A stretch of 38,438 nt of DNA from Candidatus Saccharimonadota bacterium (GTDB lineage Bacteria > Patescibacteriota > Saccharimonadia > Saccharimonadales > 2-12-FULL-41-12): positions 1-38,438 of the forward strand of contig JACRNE010000017.1 of NCBI GenBank assembly GCA_016219345.1, given 5' to 3'. The notes under the pieces are model-generated. The model saw nothing but the letters and a program-made list of their open reading frames with translations. It was not told where the DNA came from and made no database searches. The translations under genes and the position numbers were made by a program. Below are positions 1-7,305 of the stretch, piece after piece (position 1 is the first letter of the stretch; every line of letters starts with the position of its first letter).

Positions 1-118
1 CATGCGCTACAAAACATTCATATCCAAGAAGTTCTAATCTTGTCTTATATATATCAGCTAGCTCTACATTGTCTTCTACTATTACTACTTTTTGCGATAG
101 GCCAAACTGCTCTGTCAT
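1..118 (-). CDS. Response regulator, N-terminal fragment (cut by window edge)
   Basis: The minus strand from 118 reads MTEQFGLSQKVVIVEDNVEL and continues into ADIYKTRLELLGYECFVAH before the window ends. This is the start of a CheY-like receiver domain: the VVIVEDN stretch carries the acidic pocket residues that coordinate Mg2+ near beta-1, followed by the alpha-1 helix and the GYECFVA beta-2 strand. The phospho-acceptor Asp (about residue 55-60) and any output domain lie outside the window, so the DNA-binding class cannot be given. Only about 39 codons are visible. It is transcribed away from the AI-2E exporter gene. The family call is firm for a receiver domain; its role is unknown. Confidence 0.8.
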   Translation of the reverse strand, partial: MTEQFGLSQKVVIVEDNVELADIYKTRLELLGYECFVAH

Positions 119-246
119 GCTGACAATTTTAACTTAGTGCATTTAGATTAGCCAATAATTGTGCTTTGGTTAATAAATAATCATGCATTTGCTTTACTGA
201 GATGATTTATTCTTGTAGAGTAATCATGAACAAGGAACTCCTAAGC

Positions 247-1386
247 ATGCACAACCTCCGGGTCAACGAGTCTCAGAAGAAAGCTTTAGCTATCGCCACC
301 GCGCTGGCAATTGTAATTGGTGTTTTTTTCCTAAAAAACTACTTAATGTTGATAATTTTATCAGCTGTCGTAGTAGTGCTGTTCAATCCTGTCTATAAAT
401 GGCTCATCCGGAAAGGCAGCAAACCATCCAGCGCAGCAACATTAACGACTTTTGTGTCTTTGCTGGCTGTAATAATTCCGTTTTTGATTGTTGGGGCATT
501 ATCTCTTTTTCAGATTGATAAATTAGTATCAAACATTTCAGCGGGCAATTACTCGTTCAATTCCGAAACCGTGAGTGAAATTATATATACGACCAATGAC
601 AAACTCTCGGAAGCAGGTGTCACATACAGAGTTAGCACAGAAGGTATAGCCGAAGCGATCTCAAATGCTGCCGAGCAATTTGGAAAGATTTTACTCGAGG
701 GATTACTCAGTTCGGTAACAGGATTCTTTGCGCTCCTAACTGCTGCGATAATTTATCTTTATGTATTCATATCAATGCTGATTAATCAGAAGAAAATCAT
801 AGAGATAGCCAAAAAATTGAATCCGCTAGGTGAGCAGATAAGCGATCTTTATATCAGCCGAATAGGTGCCATGACAAAAGCCACCGTGAGAGGGCAGCTA
901 ATAATCGCATTGTGCCAGGGTCTAGCTAGCGCAGCTGTTTTATCATTTGCAGGGCTTAGCGATTTATTTTTCTTCTTTGCCGTACTCTTAACCGTTCTCT
1001 CCGTAATACCGCTTGGCGCAGGAATCATTACGATCCCAATCGGTGTCGTTATGATATTAATGGGAAATTTCTGGCAGGGTATCTTAGTGATAGCCAACCA
1101 CATACTTATTGTTACAAATATTGATAACATTCTCCGCCCCCGGCTTGTACCAAAAGAAGCTAAGCTTGACCCAGCATTAATGATCTTGGCTGTATTTTCT
1201 GGTCTTGCACTGTTCGGATTCATTGGAATTATAATCGGCCCTGTGCTGATGATAGTTTTGGTAACTACTGTTCAGGTATATCTAGAGGTCTTTAAAGACA
1301 CAAAAGCCCTAAACACAAGCCCAGAAAAAAAGCCCGAAAAGCTTATTAAAAAGATATCTTCCTGGATTAAAGATAAAACATCTTAG
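247..1386 (+). CDS. AI-2E family transporter (PF01594-type membrane protein)
   Basis: A protein of about 379 residues with two N-terminal hydrophobic segments, a soluble stretch around residues 90-150, then a C-terminal bundle of hydrophobic segments. This layout and the PRLVPKEAKLDP stretch in the last third are typical of the AI-2E/YdiK/PerM family, putative exporters whose substrates are mostly unproven. The frame is open from 202, and ATGs at 202, 226 and 247 are possible. I prefer 247 because AAGGA lies 10 nt upstream (232-236) and a -10-like TAGAGT (216-221) would put the transcript start near 228. The C-terminus is lysine-rich (KKPEKLIKKISSWIKDKTS). The stop codon overlaps the stop of the convergent quinone reductase gene. 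Confidence 0.85.
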   Translation: MHNLRVNESQKKALAIATALAIVIGVFFLKNYLMLIILSAVVVVLFNPVYKWLIRKGSKPSSAATLTTFVSLLAVIIPFLIVGALSLFQIDKLVSNISAGNYSFNSETVSEIIYTTNDKLSEAGVTYRVSTEGIAEAISNAAEQFGKILLEGLLSSVTGFFALLTAAIIYLYVFISMLINQKKIIEIAKKLNPLGEQISDLYISRIGAMTKATVRGQLIIALCQGLASAAVLSFAGLSDLFFFFAVLLTVLSVIPLGAGIITIPIGVVMILMGNFWQGILVIANHILIVTNIDNILRPRLVPKEAKLDPALMILAVFSGLALFGFIGIIIGPVLMIVLVTTVQVYLEVFKDTKALNTSPEKKPEKLIKKISSWIKDKTS

Positions 1387-2318
1387 TCAATTTTTATTAC
1401 AATCTTTCCGCGAACTTTGCCCGACTCTTTTAACTCGAAGGCTTGAGAAATTTCATCCAATTTAAACGTCTTGTCTAGCTGGGGCTTAACAATACCCGAC
1501 TCGACTAGTTCACGTATGGAATTCAGACTATTTTTTGTTACATTAGTCATTTGTCTAATAGCTTCGATTTTTTGCTCTTTTGCTTTTTCCTCATCAACTT
1601 GCGCAATCATAGATACGGCGACTCCACCCTCCTTTAGAACCAAATATGACTTAGCAAAATCATCACCTCCTACGGCGTCGAATACAGCATCATAATCTGA
1701 TAAAGCTTCCGAAAAATCCTGCGTTTTATAGTCAATCACTTCGTCCGCACCCAGGCTCTTTACGTAATCAATGTCTTCACCAGTAGCAGTAGTGGCTACA
1801 TATGCACCGATATTTTTCGCTATCTGGATTGCTATTGTACCTATGCCGCCAGCACCACCGTGAATAAATATTTTTTGATTAGGCTTTAAATTAATATGCT
1901 CAACCAAACCTTGCCATGCACTAACGGCTACGAGCGGCAAGGATGCGGCTTGCAAAAAATCTAGATTGTTAGGCATTATCGCTATTTGTTGTTCAGCGGT
2001 TGCTGCAAACTCTGCAAAAGCGCCACTATTGCCTGCTACTACATTCGCTTGGCCATAAACTTTATCACCAACAGCCAAATTAGTAGCAGAACCACCAATT
2101 TCGCTTACTTCACCCGCTATATCTCCTCCTAGTGTAATAGGTAATTTAAGCGGTATATTATCCTTCATATAACCAGCTCTTATTGCTGTGTCAAAAGGGT
2201 TAATACTCGAAGCATGAACTTTTACTAGAACCTGGTCTTCATTAATTTTTGGCTTTTCGATATCTACTATTTTTATTACTGATGGATCTCCATATTCGTT
2301 AATCTGTGCTGATTTCAT
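1383..2318 (-). CDS. Zinc-independent NADPH:quinone reductase-like MDR oxidoreductase
   Basis: 311 residues of the medium-chain dehydrogenase/reductase superfamily. The N-terminal GroES-like domain (about 1-120) contains HASSINPFDTAIRAGYM and GGDIAGEVSEIG; the Rossmann domain contains the cofactor motif IHGGAGGIGTIAIQIAK around residue 152-168 and the GADEVIDYK stretch. The cysteine/histidine ligands of zinc alcohol dehydrogenases are missing, which fits the quinone oxidoreductase (Qor/zeta-crystallin) branch reducing quinones or enones with NADPH in the cytoplasm. It overlaps the upstream 126-residue membrane protein gene by 4 nt, so the two are probably co-transcribed and controlled from the HxlR-flanking intergenic region. 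The exact substrate cannot be read from sequence. Confidence 0.88.
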   Translation of the reverse strand: MKSAQINEYGDPSVIKIVDIEKPKINEDQVLVKVHASSINPFDTAIRAGYMKDNIPLKLPITLGGDIAGEVSEIGGSATNLAVGDKVYGQANVVAGNSGAFAEFAATAEQQIAIMPNNLDFLQAASLPLVAVSAWQGLVEHINLKPNQKIFIHGGAGGIGTIAIQIAKNIGAYVATTATGEDIDYVKSLGADEVIDYKTQDFSEALSDYDAVFDAVGGDDFAKSYLVLKEGGVAVSMIAQVDEEKAKEQKIEAIRQMTNVTKNSLNSIRELVESGIVKPQLDKTFKLDEISQAFELKESGKVRGKIVIKID

Positions 2319-2695
2319 TTTGAACTCCCTTTTTTGTCCTTATCAAAATAGTTAATTATTGGTTGTATAGCTATATGGTACTTATCGAACGCGACCAAAC
2401 TATAAAGCTCAATAAATAATAAAAGTCCGATTGAAATAGCCAGAAGCGTTTCAGACGAAGGTGATATTACATTAATTAACGCATAGGAAATTAAAGCCAC
2501 TACCACAAAAACTGATATGCCTAAAGAATATGCTTTAGCCCTTGTATTTATATTCATTGGATATGGTTTTAGATTTTTATCATTTTTTGCGTCAACCAAC
2601 CGTTTAATCTTTGCGTTAACATTCGCAGCCTCGCCAAATGTATGGAACGAATGAGAAATTATTATTGCCGTTAGGATTTGTATCGTATTTTCCAC
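2315..2695 (-). CDS. Small membrane protein of unknown function
   Basis: 126 residues starting at a GTG, with AGGAG about 8 nt upstream. There is a weakly hydrophobic N-terminus containing an HSFHTFGEAA stretch, a basic cytoplasmic-looking segment (about 26-52), then two clear membrane helices (about 54-75 and 81-103) and a lysine-rich tail (DKDKKGSSK). I do not recognise the family. It is the first gene of a two-gene operon with the quinone reductase (4-nt overlap) and diverges from the HxlR regulator, so it may belong to a redox or electrophile response, but this is inferred from position only. Confidence 0.7.
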   Translation of the reverse strand: MENTIQILTAIIISHSFHTFGEAANVNAKIKRLVDAKNDKNLKPYPMNINTRAKAYSLGISVFVVVALISYALINVISPSSETLLAISIGLLLFIELYSLVAFDKYHIAIQPIINYFDKDKKGSSK

Positions 2696-2730
2696 TGTTT
2701 ATTCTCCTTGTTTTTAGTGGTATAATTTAT

Positions 2731-2757
2731 ATAGTACTTAATATAATATAGTACTAT
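2731..2757. promoter_or_regulatory. Probable HxlR operator in a divergent promoter
   Basis: Perfect 8-bp inverted repeat ATAGTACT (2731-2738) / AGTACTAT (2750-2757) with an 11-bp spacer. The same segment also shows TATAGTACT twice in direct orientation (2730 and 2747, 17 bp apart), and TATAGTACTATA at 2747-2758 is a 12-bp palindrome. It lies between the divergent HxlR gene and the membrane protein/quinone reductase pair, over the expected -35 of hxlR (extended -10 TGATAAAAT at 2772-2780) and beside the -10 region of the opposite gene. Autoregulation by the adjacent HxlR protein is the natural inference. Confidence 0.6.
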
Positions 2758-2787
2758 AAAAAATATAGCAATGATAAAATACGGATT

Positions 2788-3090
2788 ATGGAAAAAAGCT
2801 GTAAACACACAATGAAACTTCTGGGAGATTATTGGACTCTTAGGATTATTGATAATTTGTCAGAACGAAATTCTAGATTCTGCGAACTTCAAAGAAGCCT
2901 AGATAATCTAAATCCAGTAACCCTAACCGACAGGCTCAAAAAGCTCGAAGACTCTGGACTTGTTAACAGAACGGAAGACCTAGAAGACAAGGTTTCAGTA
3001 ACCTATTCCCTGTCAACGTTAGGCAAAAAAGCAGTTCCAGTAGTAAGTTCTGTTAATAAATTTTCAAAAGATTTATCTAAAGCCCGATAG
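2788..3090 (+). CDS. HxlR-family winged-helix transcriptional regulator
   Basis: 100 residues, the usual size for this family. The diagnostic start SCKHTMKLLGDYWTLRII is followed by the helix-turn-helix (RFCELQRSLDNLNPVTLTDRL) and the wing (LVNRTEDLEDKVSVTYSLSTLG). Cys5 sits where the redox-sensing cysteine of YodB/CatR-type HxlR repressors lies (Cys6 in YodB), and there is a second Cys at 32. It diverges from a quinone reductase operon, the classic target of such quinone/diamide sensors, which supports a redox-switch role by inference. The extended -10 TGATAAAAT ends 7 nt before the ATG, so the message is probably leaderless. Its 3' end overlaps the convergent DUF1761 gene by 14 nt. Confidence 0.9.
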   Translation: MEKSCKHTMKLLGDYWTLRIIDNLSERNSRFCELQRSLDNLNPVTLTDRLKKLEDSGLVNRTEDLEDKVSVTYSLSTLGKKAVPVVSSVNKFSKDLSKAR

Positions 3091-3499
3091 CGCCTATCAC
3101 TAGACCCATTCCCAGCAAAGTAATTAGCCAGTTACCTGCCTGTATGGCAGTCAATTTCCATGGAGCTTGATTAAACAGACTATCACTGGCCGCTACTGGT
3201 AGAACAAATCCTACCCACATCCAAAAAGCTGAAGAAATTGCTGCACCCTGGTAAGTATAGTCGGCAAAAAAGGAGCTGGATAGATATGTCACGTGAGCCA
3301 GCACATACGCCATTACTAAAGCCAGTGCAACCATGCCAAGCATTGCCTTAGCGGCACCCTCTTTAGCCTTTTTTTCATCTATTTTGCGCAGTTTTGCCCA
3401 TGTCTTACCAAAGACAGCATTGCTATACCAAACACCACCAACAGCCAAAGATACAACTGCGGCAGCTAGTACTCCGACAAAATTTACTTCTACATCCAT
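3077..3499 (-). CDS. DUF1761-family membrane protein
   Basis: 140 residues with four predicted membrane helices (about 7-25, 50-70, 85-105, 118-138). The N-terminal block GGVWYSNAVFGKTWAKL matches the WY...FGKxW signature of DUF1761 proteins, whose function is unknown. It has a near-perfect Shine-Dalgarno, AAGGAGGAG, about 6 nt before the ATG, which contrasts with the leaderless starts of many neighbours. It overlaps the 3' end of the HxlR gene by 14 nt in a tail-to-tail arrangement. Confidence 0.8.
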   Translation of the reverse strand: MDVEVNFVGVLAAAVVSLAVGGVWYSNAVFGKTWAKLRKIDEKKAKEGAAKAMLGMVALALVMAYVLAHVTYLSSSFFADYTYQGAAISSAFWMWVGFVLPVAASDSLFNQAPWKLTAIQAGNWLITLLGMGLVIGAIGL

Positions 3500-3604
3500 T
3501 TTATTCTCCTCCTTAAGAGCTAATGCTTAGTATTATTATCTAAAATTTTCGTGAAAACAATACTTTGCTCAATCTACGCAATGTCAGATAATATATCTAT
3601 CCTT

Positions 3605-4771
3605 ATGAAACAAAGGAAGTCTAATCAACCAAAAAAGTATGACCTTCATAGGACTATGTCTTACAGACCGGCCGGCGCTGGATCCAGCGCAGCTACACTT
3701 GAGGGTGTTAATCTAGCAAAAACTGTTCAGAAGAAGAAAGAATCAAGTTGGCTAAGCTGGAAGAAGGCCATTTTAATTTTATTCATTATCATTATTACCC
3801 CTTTGTTGTTTATCGGGATCTGGGATCTTCGCAATTTCTCTAGTGCCAGCCAAAAGTTATTTGGCTCGAGCAACATGTTTTCTTTGCTAGCAACTAGCCA
3901 GCTAAAAAGTACTAACGAAGGACGAACTAATATACTAATAATAGGCTACTCGGCAGATGATCCAGGACACGGTGGAGCTAAGCTGACAGACTCCATAATG
4001 GTTCTAAGCCTAGATAAATCGGATAAATCTGGCTATATGCTGAGTGTTCCAAGAGATTTATATGTGAGCATACCCGATTATGGAAAAGCCAAAATCAATG
4101 AAGCCTACCAGGCTGGAGAGCGCAAAACAGGTAGTACGGAAGGTGGTGTTAACTTACTCAAAGATGTTATTACCGAAAATTTTGCTATTGATATTCATTA
4201 CTATGTAATTGTCGACTACGGCGCGACCAAAAATATTGTCGATGCTCTAGGTGGCGTAAACATGAATATTGAAAGTCCAGACCCAAGAGGAATTTACGAT
4301 CCTAACTTTAAACCTGAAGAAGGAGGTCCATTAAAATTAGCTAATGGCGCCCAGGAAATAGACGGTCAAACAGCCCTTCGACTAACCAGAGCCAGGGGCT
4401 CCACCTATGGTTCCTATGGTTTTCCTCAGTCTGACTTTAACCGGACTCAAAATCAGCAAAAAGTCTTATCTGCCATTAAGTCAGAGCTTAACTGGACATT
4501 GGTGCTAGATCCCAGGACAAATAGCAAAATTTTTGCAGCCGTAGCCGATAACGTAATAACTAATCTAGAAATATCAGAGGTAATCCCGATATACAGACTG
4601 TTCACATCAGTACCGAACGATCAGCTTAAAACTATCACTTTAAATAATGTAAACAATGTGAATCTCCTGACAGGCCACAGAACTCCTAATGGACAATCTG
4701 CCCTCGTGCCAGCTGCCGGAATCAGCGATTTTAGCGACATTCAACGAGCTTTAAAGCAGCTCGGCTTCTAA
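3605..4771 (+). CDS. LytR-CpsA-Psr (LCP) family protein
   Basis: About 388 residues: a basic cytoplasmic N-terminus, one membrane anchor (KKAILILFIIIITPLLF) and an extracytoplasmic LCP domain. Visible LCP signatures are NILIIGYSADD, LTDSIMVLSLD, SVPRDLYVSIP, KINEAYQAG and LRLTRARGS followed by DFNRTQNQQ, containing the conserved Asp and Arg residues that bind the polyprenyl-pyrophosphate substrate. LCP proteins transfer glycopolymers from lipid carriers to the cell wall, in keeping with a Gram-positive-like envelope. The frame opens at GTG 3551 with another ATG at 3581. I prefer ATG 3605 because GATAAT at 3587-3592 could be its -10, but this start is uncertain. Confidence 0.88.
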   Translation: MKQRKSNQPKKYDLHRTMSYRPAGAGSSAATLEGVNLAKTVQKKKESSWLSWKKAILILFIIIITPLLFIGIWDLRNFSSASQKLFGSSNMFSLLATSQLKSTNEGRTNILIIGYSADDPGHGGAKLTDSIMVLSLDKSDKSGYMLSVPRDLYVSIPDYGKAKINEAYQAGERKTGSTEGGVNLLKDVITENFAIDIHYYVIVDYGATKNIVDALGGVNMNIESPDPRGIYDPNFKPEEGGPLKLANGAQEIDGQTALRLTRARGSTYGSYGFPQSDFNRTQNQQKVLSAIKSELNWTLVLDPRTNSKIFAAVADNVITNLEISEVIPIYRLFTSVPNDQLKTITLNNVNNVNLLTGHRTPNGQSALVPAAGISDFSDIQRALKQLGF

Positions 4772-4830
4772 TTTAATGCTTGAAAGTGTCGACTCTCTGG
4801 GAGTATCATGAGAATACATAAGGGGGATTT

Positions 4831-5031
4831 ATGGCAAAAAGTGATAAAAAAGTAGAAGTTATTAATAAAGGTGGTCCGGCTGGTGGATTTTACTTTTTAA
4901 CTTTTATCGGAACGGCTGTTTACTTCGTGGATAAAGCCGATGGATTCTGGGAGGTTATACTGGCGTTGCTACAAGCGGCTGTTTGGCCAGCCTTTTTGAT
5001 ACATCGTATATTCCAGCTACTTCAAATTTAG
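4831..5031 (+). CDS. Small conserved-looking membrane protein (66 aa)
   Basis: 66 residues preceded by an AAGGGGG ribosome-binding site 5 nt from the ATG. A charged N-terminus (MAKSDKKVEVINKGG) leads into two hydrophobic stretches: GFYFLTFIGTAVYFV, then VILALLQAAVWPAFLIHRIF. The combination of a GFW turn followed by a VWPAFL helix recurs in small membrane proteins of Actinobacteria and CPR bacteria as I recall, without an assigned function. It follows the LCP gene by 59 nt and may share its transcript. Confidence 0.7.
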   Translation: MAKSDKKVEVINKGGPAGGFYFLTFIGTAVYFVDKADGFWEVILALLQAAVWPAFLIHRIFQLLQI

Positions 5032-5052
5032 AACAGGCCAGAAATTTAACTA

Positions 5053-5081
5053 TTGACACCCCTAGTCACTAGGGATAGAGT
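5053..5081 (+). promoter_or_regulatory. Strong promoter with palindromic operator in its spacer
   Basis: TTGACA at 5053-5058 is a perfect -35, followed after exactly 17 bp by TAGAGT (5076-5081) as the -10. The spacer carries CCCTAGTCACTAGGG (5060-5074), a perfect 7-1-7 palindrome filling nearly the whole gap. A protein bound there would block RNA polymerase. No regulator gene adjoins it, so the binding protein is unknown. Confidence 0.7.
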
Positions 5082-5087
5082 TAAGTT

Positions 5088-5215
5088 ATTAGCATAAGAA
5101 GATAAAAATGAAAATAAATGCTAAAACAAACAATCGGAATTTTTACATAGATCCTCCCTGCTCCTGCTGCAAAAATGATTTAGAAGCATTCAGCTCCCAG
5201 CCTGGGAGCTTTTTT
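5088..5215 (+). ncRNA. Candidate short RNA or leader ending at an intrinsic terminator
   Basis: The expected transcript start of the 5053 promoter is near 5088, and an intrinsic terminator ends at 5215, giving an RNA of about 128 nt. It contains an open frame starting at ATG 5108 that encodes 48 residues and runs through the terminator to 5254; this includes Cys codons at 5159-5170 (C-S-C-C). The segment ATCCTCCCT (5151-5159) is Shine-Dalgarno-complementary. It may be an attenuated leader for the 63-residue gene or an independent sRNA; the sequence alone does not decide. Confidence 0.4.
5192..5215 (+). terminator. Rho-independent terminator
   Basis: AGCTCCCAG (5192-5200) pairs with CTGGGAGCT (5202-5210), forming a G+C-rich stem of about 8 bp with a small loop, directly followed by a run of T. 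It lies between the operator-bearing promoter and the ribosome-binding site of the 63-residue gene. Confidence 0.8.
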
Positions 5216-5240
5216 AATAAAAATTATAAAAGGAGAGGCT

Positions 5241-5432
5241 ATGAAAAACGGTAAAATAGCTACTGCCGAAACTTATGGCTTAGCATTTATGGGTCTGGCT
5301 AGAGGAGTTTTCGAAGTGATTGCTCACGAAGCAAGCGATAAATTATACAAAAGACAGGTTGAGGATGCGCCACAGTTAGGGCAAGTGATGTTGATGGAAG
5401 GTGGGGACGATGAACTACCAAAAGCAGCCTAG
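5241..5432 (+). CDS. Hypothetical small protein (63 aa)
   Basis: 63 residues with AGGAG about 6 nt before the ATG. A slightly hydrophobic N-terminal half (TYGLAFMGLARGVFEVIAHEA) is followed by an acidic, Met-rich tail (QVMLMEGGDDELPKAA). There is no clear membrane helix and no family I recognise. Expression depends either on read-through of the terminator at 5192-5215 or on an unseen promoter, since the ribosome-binding site starts only about 15 nt after it. It is probably a real gene because of the ribosome-binding site and composition, but with low certainty. Confidence 0.5.
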   Translation: MKNGKIATAETYGLAFMGLARGVFEVIAHEASDKLYKRQVEDAPQLGQVMLMEGGDDELPKAA

Positions 5433-5473
5433 AAGAAAAGCTCAGAAAATACGCGTTTATATTATATAGCTGA

Positions 5474-6283
5474 TTATCGTTGCGAGCGACGCCTAAATAA
5501 TCTAGAGGTTATTGGCACAGATACAATAATTATTCCAACGCACCATACAATAGATAACCAGCCAGAATTATCTAGTGGCGTCCCCACAAGCAAAGACCTC
5601 ATTGTGTCGATAACATGAGTGATCGGCTGATTTTCGGCAAAAGCTCTGAGAGCCGATGGCATTGTCTCGGTGGGAACAAATGCGCTGGAGATAAATGTAA
5701 GGGGAAATATAATTATGAATCCAACCCACTGTGCAGCCTCTAGGCTCTTAACTAGTAGTCCCAAAATGGCTGATAGCCAAGATATTGCCAAGGTAAATAA
5801 CATAGCTAAACCGATAACCATCAGCCACTCGCCAAAGTTTGCATTAGGCCTAAAGCCAACCAACAAGCCAACCAAAATTATTATCGCACCAGATATTATA
5901 TTTCTAACTAAATCCGAAACTATATGCCCGGTCACTAGAGCGCTGTTCCCCATTGGCAAGGATCTAAACCTATCAATAATCCCCTCTTTCATATCAACTG
6001 CTAGGTTGATGGTGGTGTAGTTTGCCCCAAAGGCTAGTGTCTGAACAAAGATACCGGCAAAAAGATAGTTTGCATAGCTAATATCGCCCGTATCTATCGC
6101 TCCGCCAAACACATAACGATTTAGCAGCATAAACATGATTGGGAAAAGTATTAGTGACATTACCTGGTCAAGACTACGAATAATATGCGTTGTGCTACGC
6201 TTAGCCATCAGCCAAGTGTCAGATACAGTCCAATAAATAGAAGAGCGTTTCTCCGGGGTAATGATAGATTCCTCGCTGCTCAT
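5474..6283 (-). CDS. ABC-2 type exporter permease, DrrB-like
   Basis: 269 residues with six predicted membrane helices, the size and layout of DrrB/ABC-2 permeases. Visible are the first cytoplasmic segment before IIRSLDQVMSLILFPIMFMLL, the MKEGIIDRFRSLPMGNSALVTGH coupling region that contacts the ATPase (the E-GI-RFRSLPM block is very typical of daunorubicin-type exporters), and FISSAFVPTETMPSALRAFAENQPITHVID near the C-terminus. The start overlaps the stop of the upstream ATPase gene in an ATGA junction, so the two form one transporter. Substrate is unknown; drug or lipid efflux is the family norm. Confidence 0.92.
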   Translation of the reverse strand: MSSEESIITPEKRSSIYWTVSDTWLMAKRSTTHIIRSLDQVMSLILFPIMFMLLNRYVFGGAIDTGDISYANYLFAGIFVQTLAFGANYTTINLAVDMKEGIIDRFRSLPMGNSALVTGHIVSDLVRNIISGAIIILVGLLVGFRPNANFGEWLMVIGLAMLFTLAISWLSAILGLLVKSLEAAQWVGFIIIFPLTFISSAFVPTETMPSALRAFAENQPITHVIDTMRSLLVGTPLDNSGWLSIVWCVGIIIVSVPITSRLFRRRSQR

Positions 6284-7254
6284 TTTTTGGACTCTTTCTC
6301 TTCTTCTGAAGTAACCTTACCCGTTAATGACAAGAACACATCATCTAAAGTGGGTCTGTGCAACGACACATCCACAACGTCAATCTTTGCCTTTTCAAGC
6401 TGTTCTAGAATTCGCCTAAGTTCGCCAGCGCCCTTTTTAGTCGCGATACTTATAATCCTATCGTCTTTATCGACATTCAGAACTTTACCATCAATAATTT
6501 TTTCGGCCTTCTCTAAACTGCTGTTTTTAGCAATCTTTAGCTCTAGCCTATCGGACCCAACCTTACTTTTCAGAGTATCAGATGTCCCCTCGGCAATCAC
6601 TTTGCCGTTATCAATCACAACTATATTATCGGCCAGATAATCAGCTTCTTCCATGTATTGAGTCGTGAGCAAAATTGTCGTACCGCCCGATGCAAGCTTT
6701 TCTATCATTGCCCACATGGTTAAACGACTCCGCGGATCAAGACCGGTTGTAGGCTCATCCAAAAAGATAACTGGCGGAGATGCAATCAAACTCATCGCTA
6801 AATCAAGCCGACGGCGCATGCCTCCAGAATAAGTCTTAACCGGTCGGGTAGAAGCCTCCACCAGATCAAACTGCTCTAGAAGTTGCTTTGATCGTCTATT
6901 GACGTCATCTTTATTTAGGCGGTAGAGCCTACCTATCAACTTCAAATTCTCTTCACCTGTTAGATACTCATCAACTGCTGCGTATTGGCCAGTTAACCCA
7001 ATGTTAGATCGTACAGCAGCCTCATCGCTTTTGATATCATAGCCATTTATTTGCGCTTCTCCCTTGTCAGGATGAAGTAGCGTGCTTAGGATTTTTACGG
7101 TAGTAGTCTTGCCCGCACCGTTAGGTCCAAGCAGGGCCAAAATATCACCCTTTTTAACAGAAAAACTAACCCCATCAAGAACCTTCAAGTCTTTATATGA
7201 CTTGTGCAAATCCTTAACAACAATCGAATTTGTACTATTAACAGACTTTCCCAT
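6280..7254 (-). CDS. ABC exporter ATPase, DrrA-like (daunorubicin-resistance type)
   Basis: 324 residues. Walker A is GPNGAGKTT (about 43-51), the Q-loop region is GLTGQYAAVDE, the signature is YSGGMRRRLDLAMSL and Walker B is VIFLDEPTTGLDPRSR, followed by the H-loop region TTILLTTQYMEEAD (Gln replaces the usual His, as commonly seen in DrrA). The extended C-terminal domain (about 230-324) with HRPTLDDVFLSLTGK is the DrrA-type regulatory region. It powers the DrrB-like permease encoded immediately downstream. AGGA lies about 8 nt before the ATG, and a tetO-like palindrome overlaps the promoter/ribosome-binding region, implying repressor control. Confidence 0.94.
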   Translation of the reverse strand: MGKSVNSTNSIVVKDLHKSYKDLKVLDGVSFSVKKGDILALLGPNGAGKTTTVKILSTLLHPDKGEAQINGYDIKSDEAAVRSNIGLTGQYAAVDEYLTGEENLKLIGRLYRLNKDDVNRRSKQLLEQFDLVEASTRPVKTYSGGMRRRLDLAMSLIASPPVIFLDEPTTGLDPRSRLTMWAMIEKLASGGTTILLTTQYMEEADYLADNIVVIDNGKVIAEGTSDTLKSKVGSDRLELKIAKNSSLEKAEKIIDGKVLNVDKDDRIISIATKKGAGELRRILEQLEKAKIDVVDVSLHRPTLDDVFLSLTGKVTSEEEKESKK

Positions 7255-7263
7255 AATTTATTC

Positions 7264-7276
7264 CTATCAATGATAG
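7264..7276. promoter_or_regulatory. tetO-like palindrome before the DrrAB operon
   Basis: CTATCAATGATAG is a perfect 6-1-6 palindrome ending 10 bp upstream of the drrA-like ATG. On the coding strand it reads CTATCATTGATAG, identical to the 13-bp core of the Tn10 tetO1 operator; the flanks differ. TATCAT within it is a good -10 candidate for the ABC operon, so binding would occlude the promoter. No TetR-family gene is in the window. Confidence 0.6.
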
Positions 7277-7305
7277 ATGTTTTTTATCCAACAATCCAGC
7301 TGTTA

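Noticed and set aside
5108-5254. 48-codon frame as a definite protein gene
   Set aside because: It runs through a strong terminator hairpin and the ribosome-binding site of the next gene; codons there are constrained by structure. Kept only as a possible leader frame.
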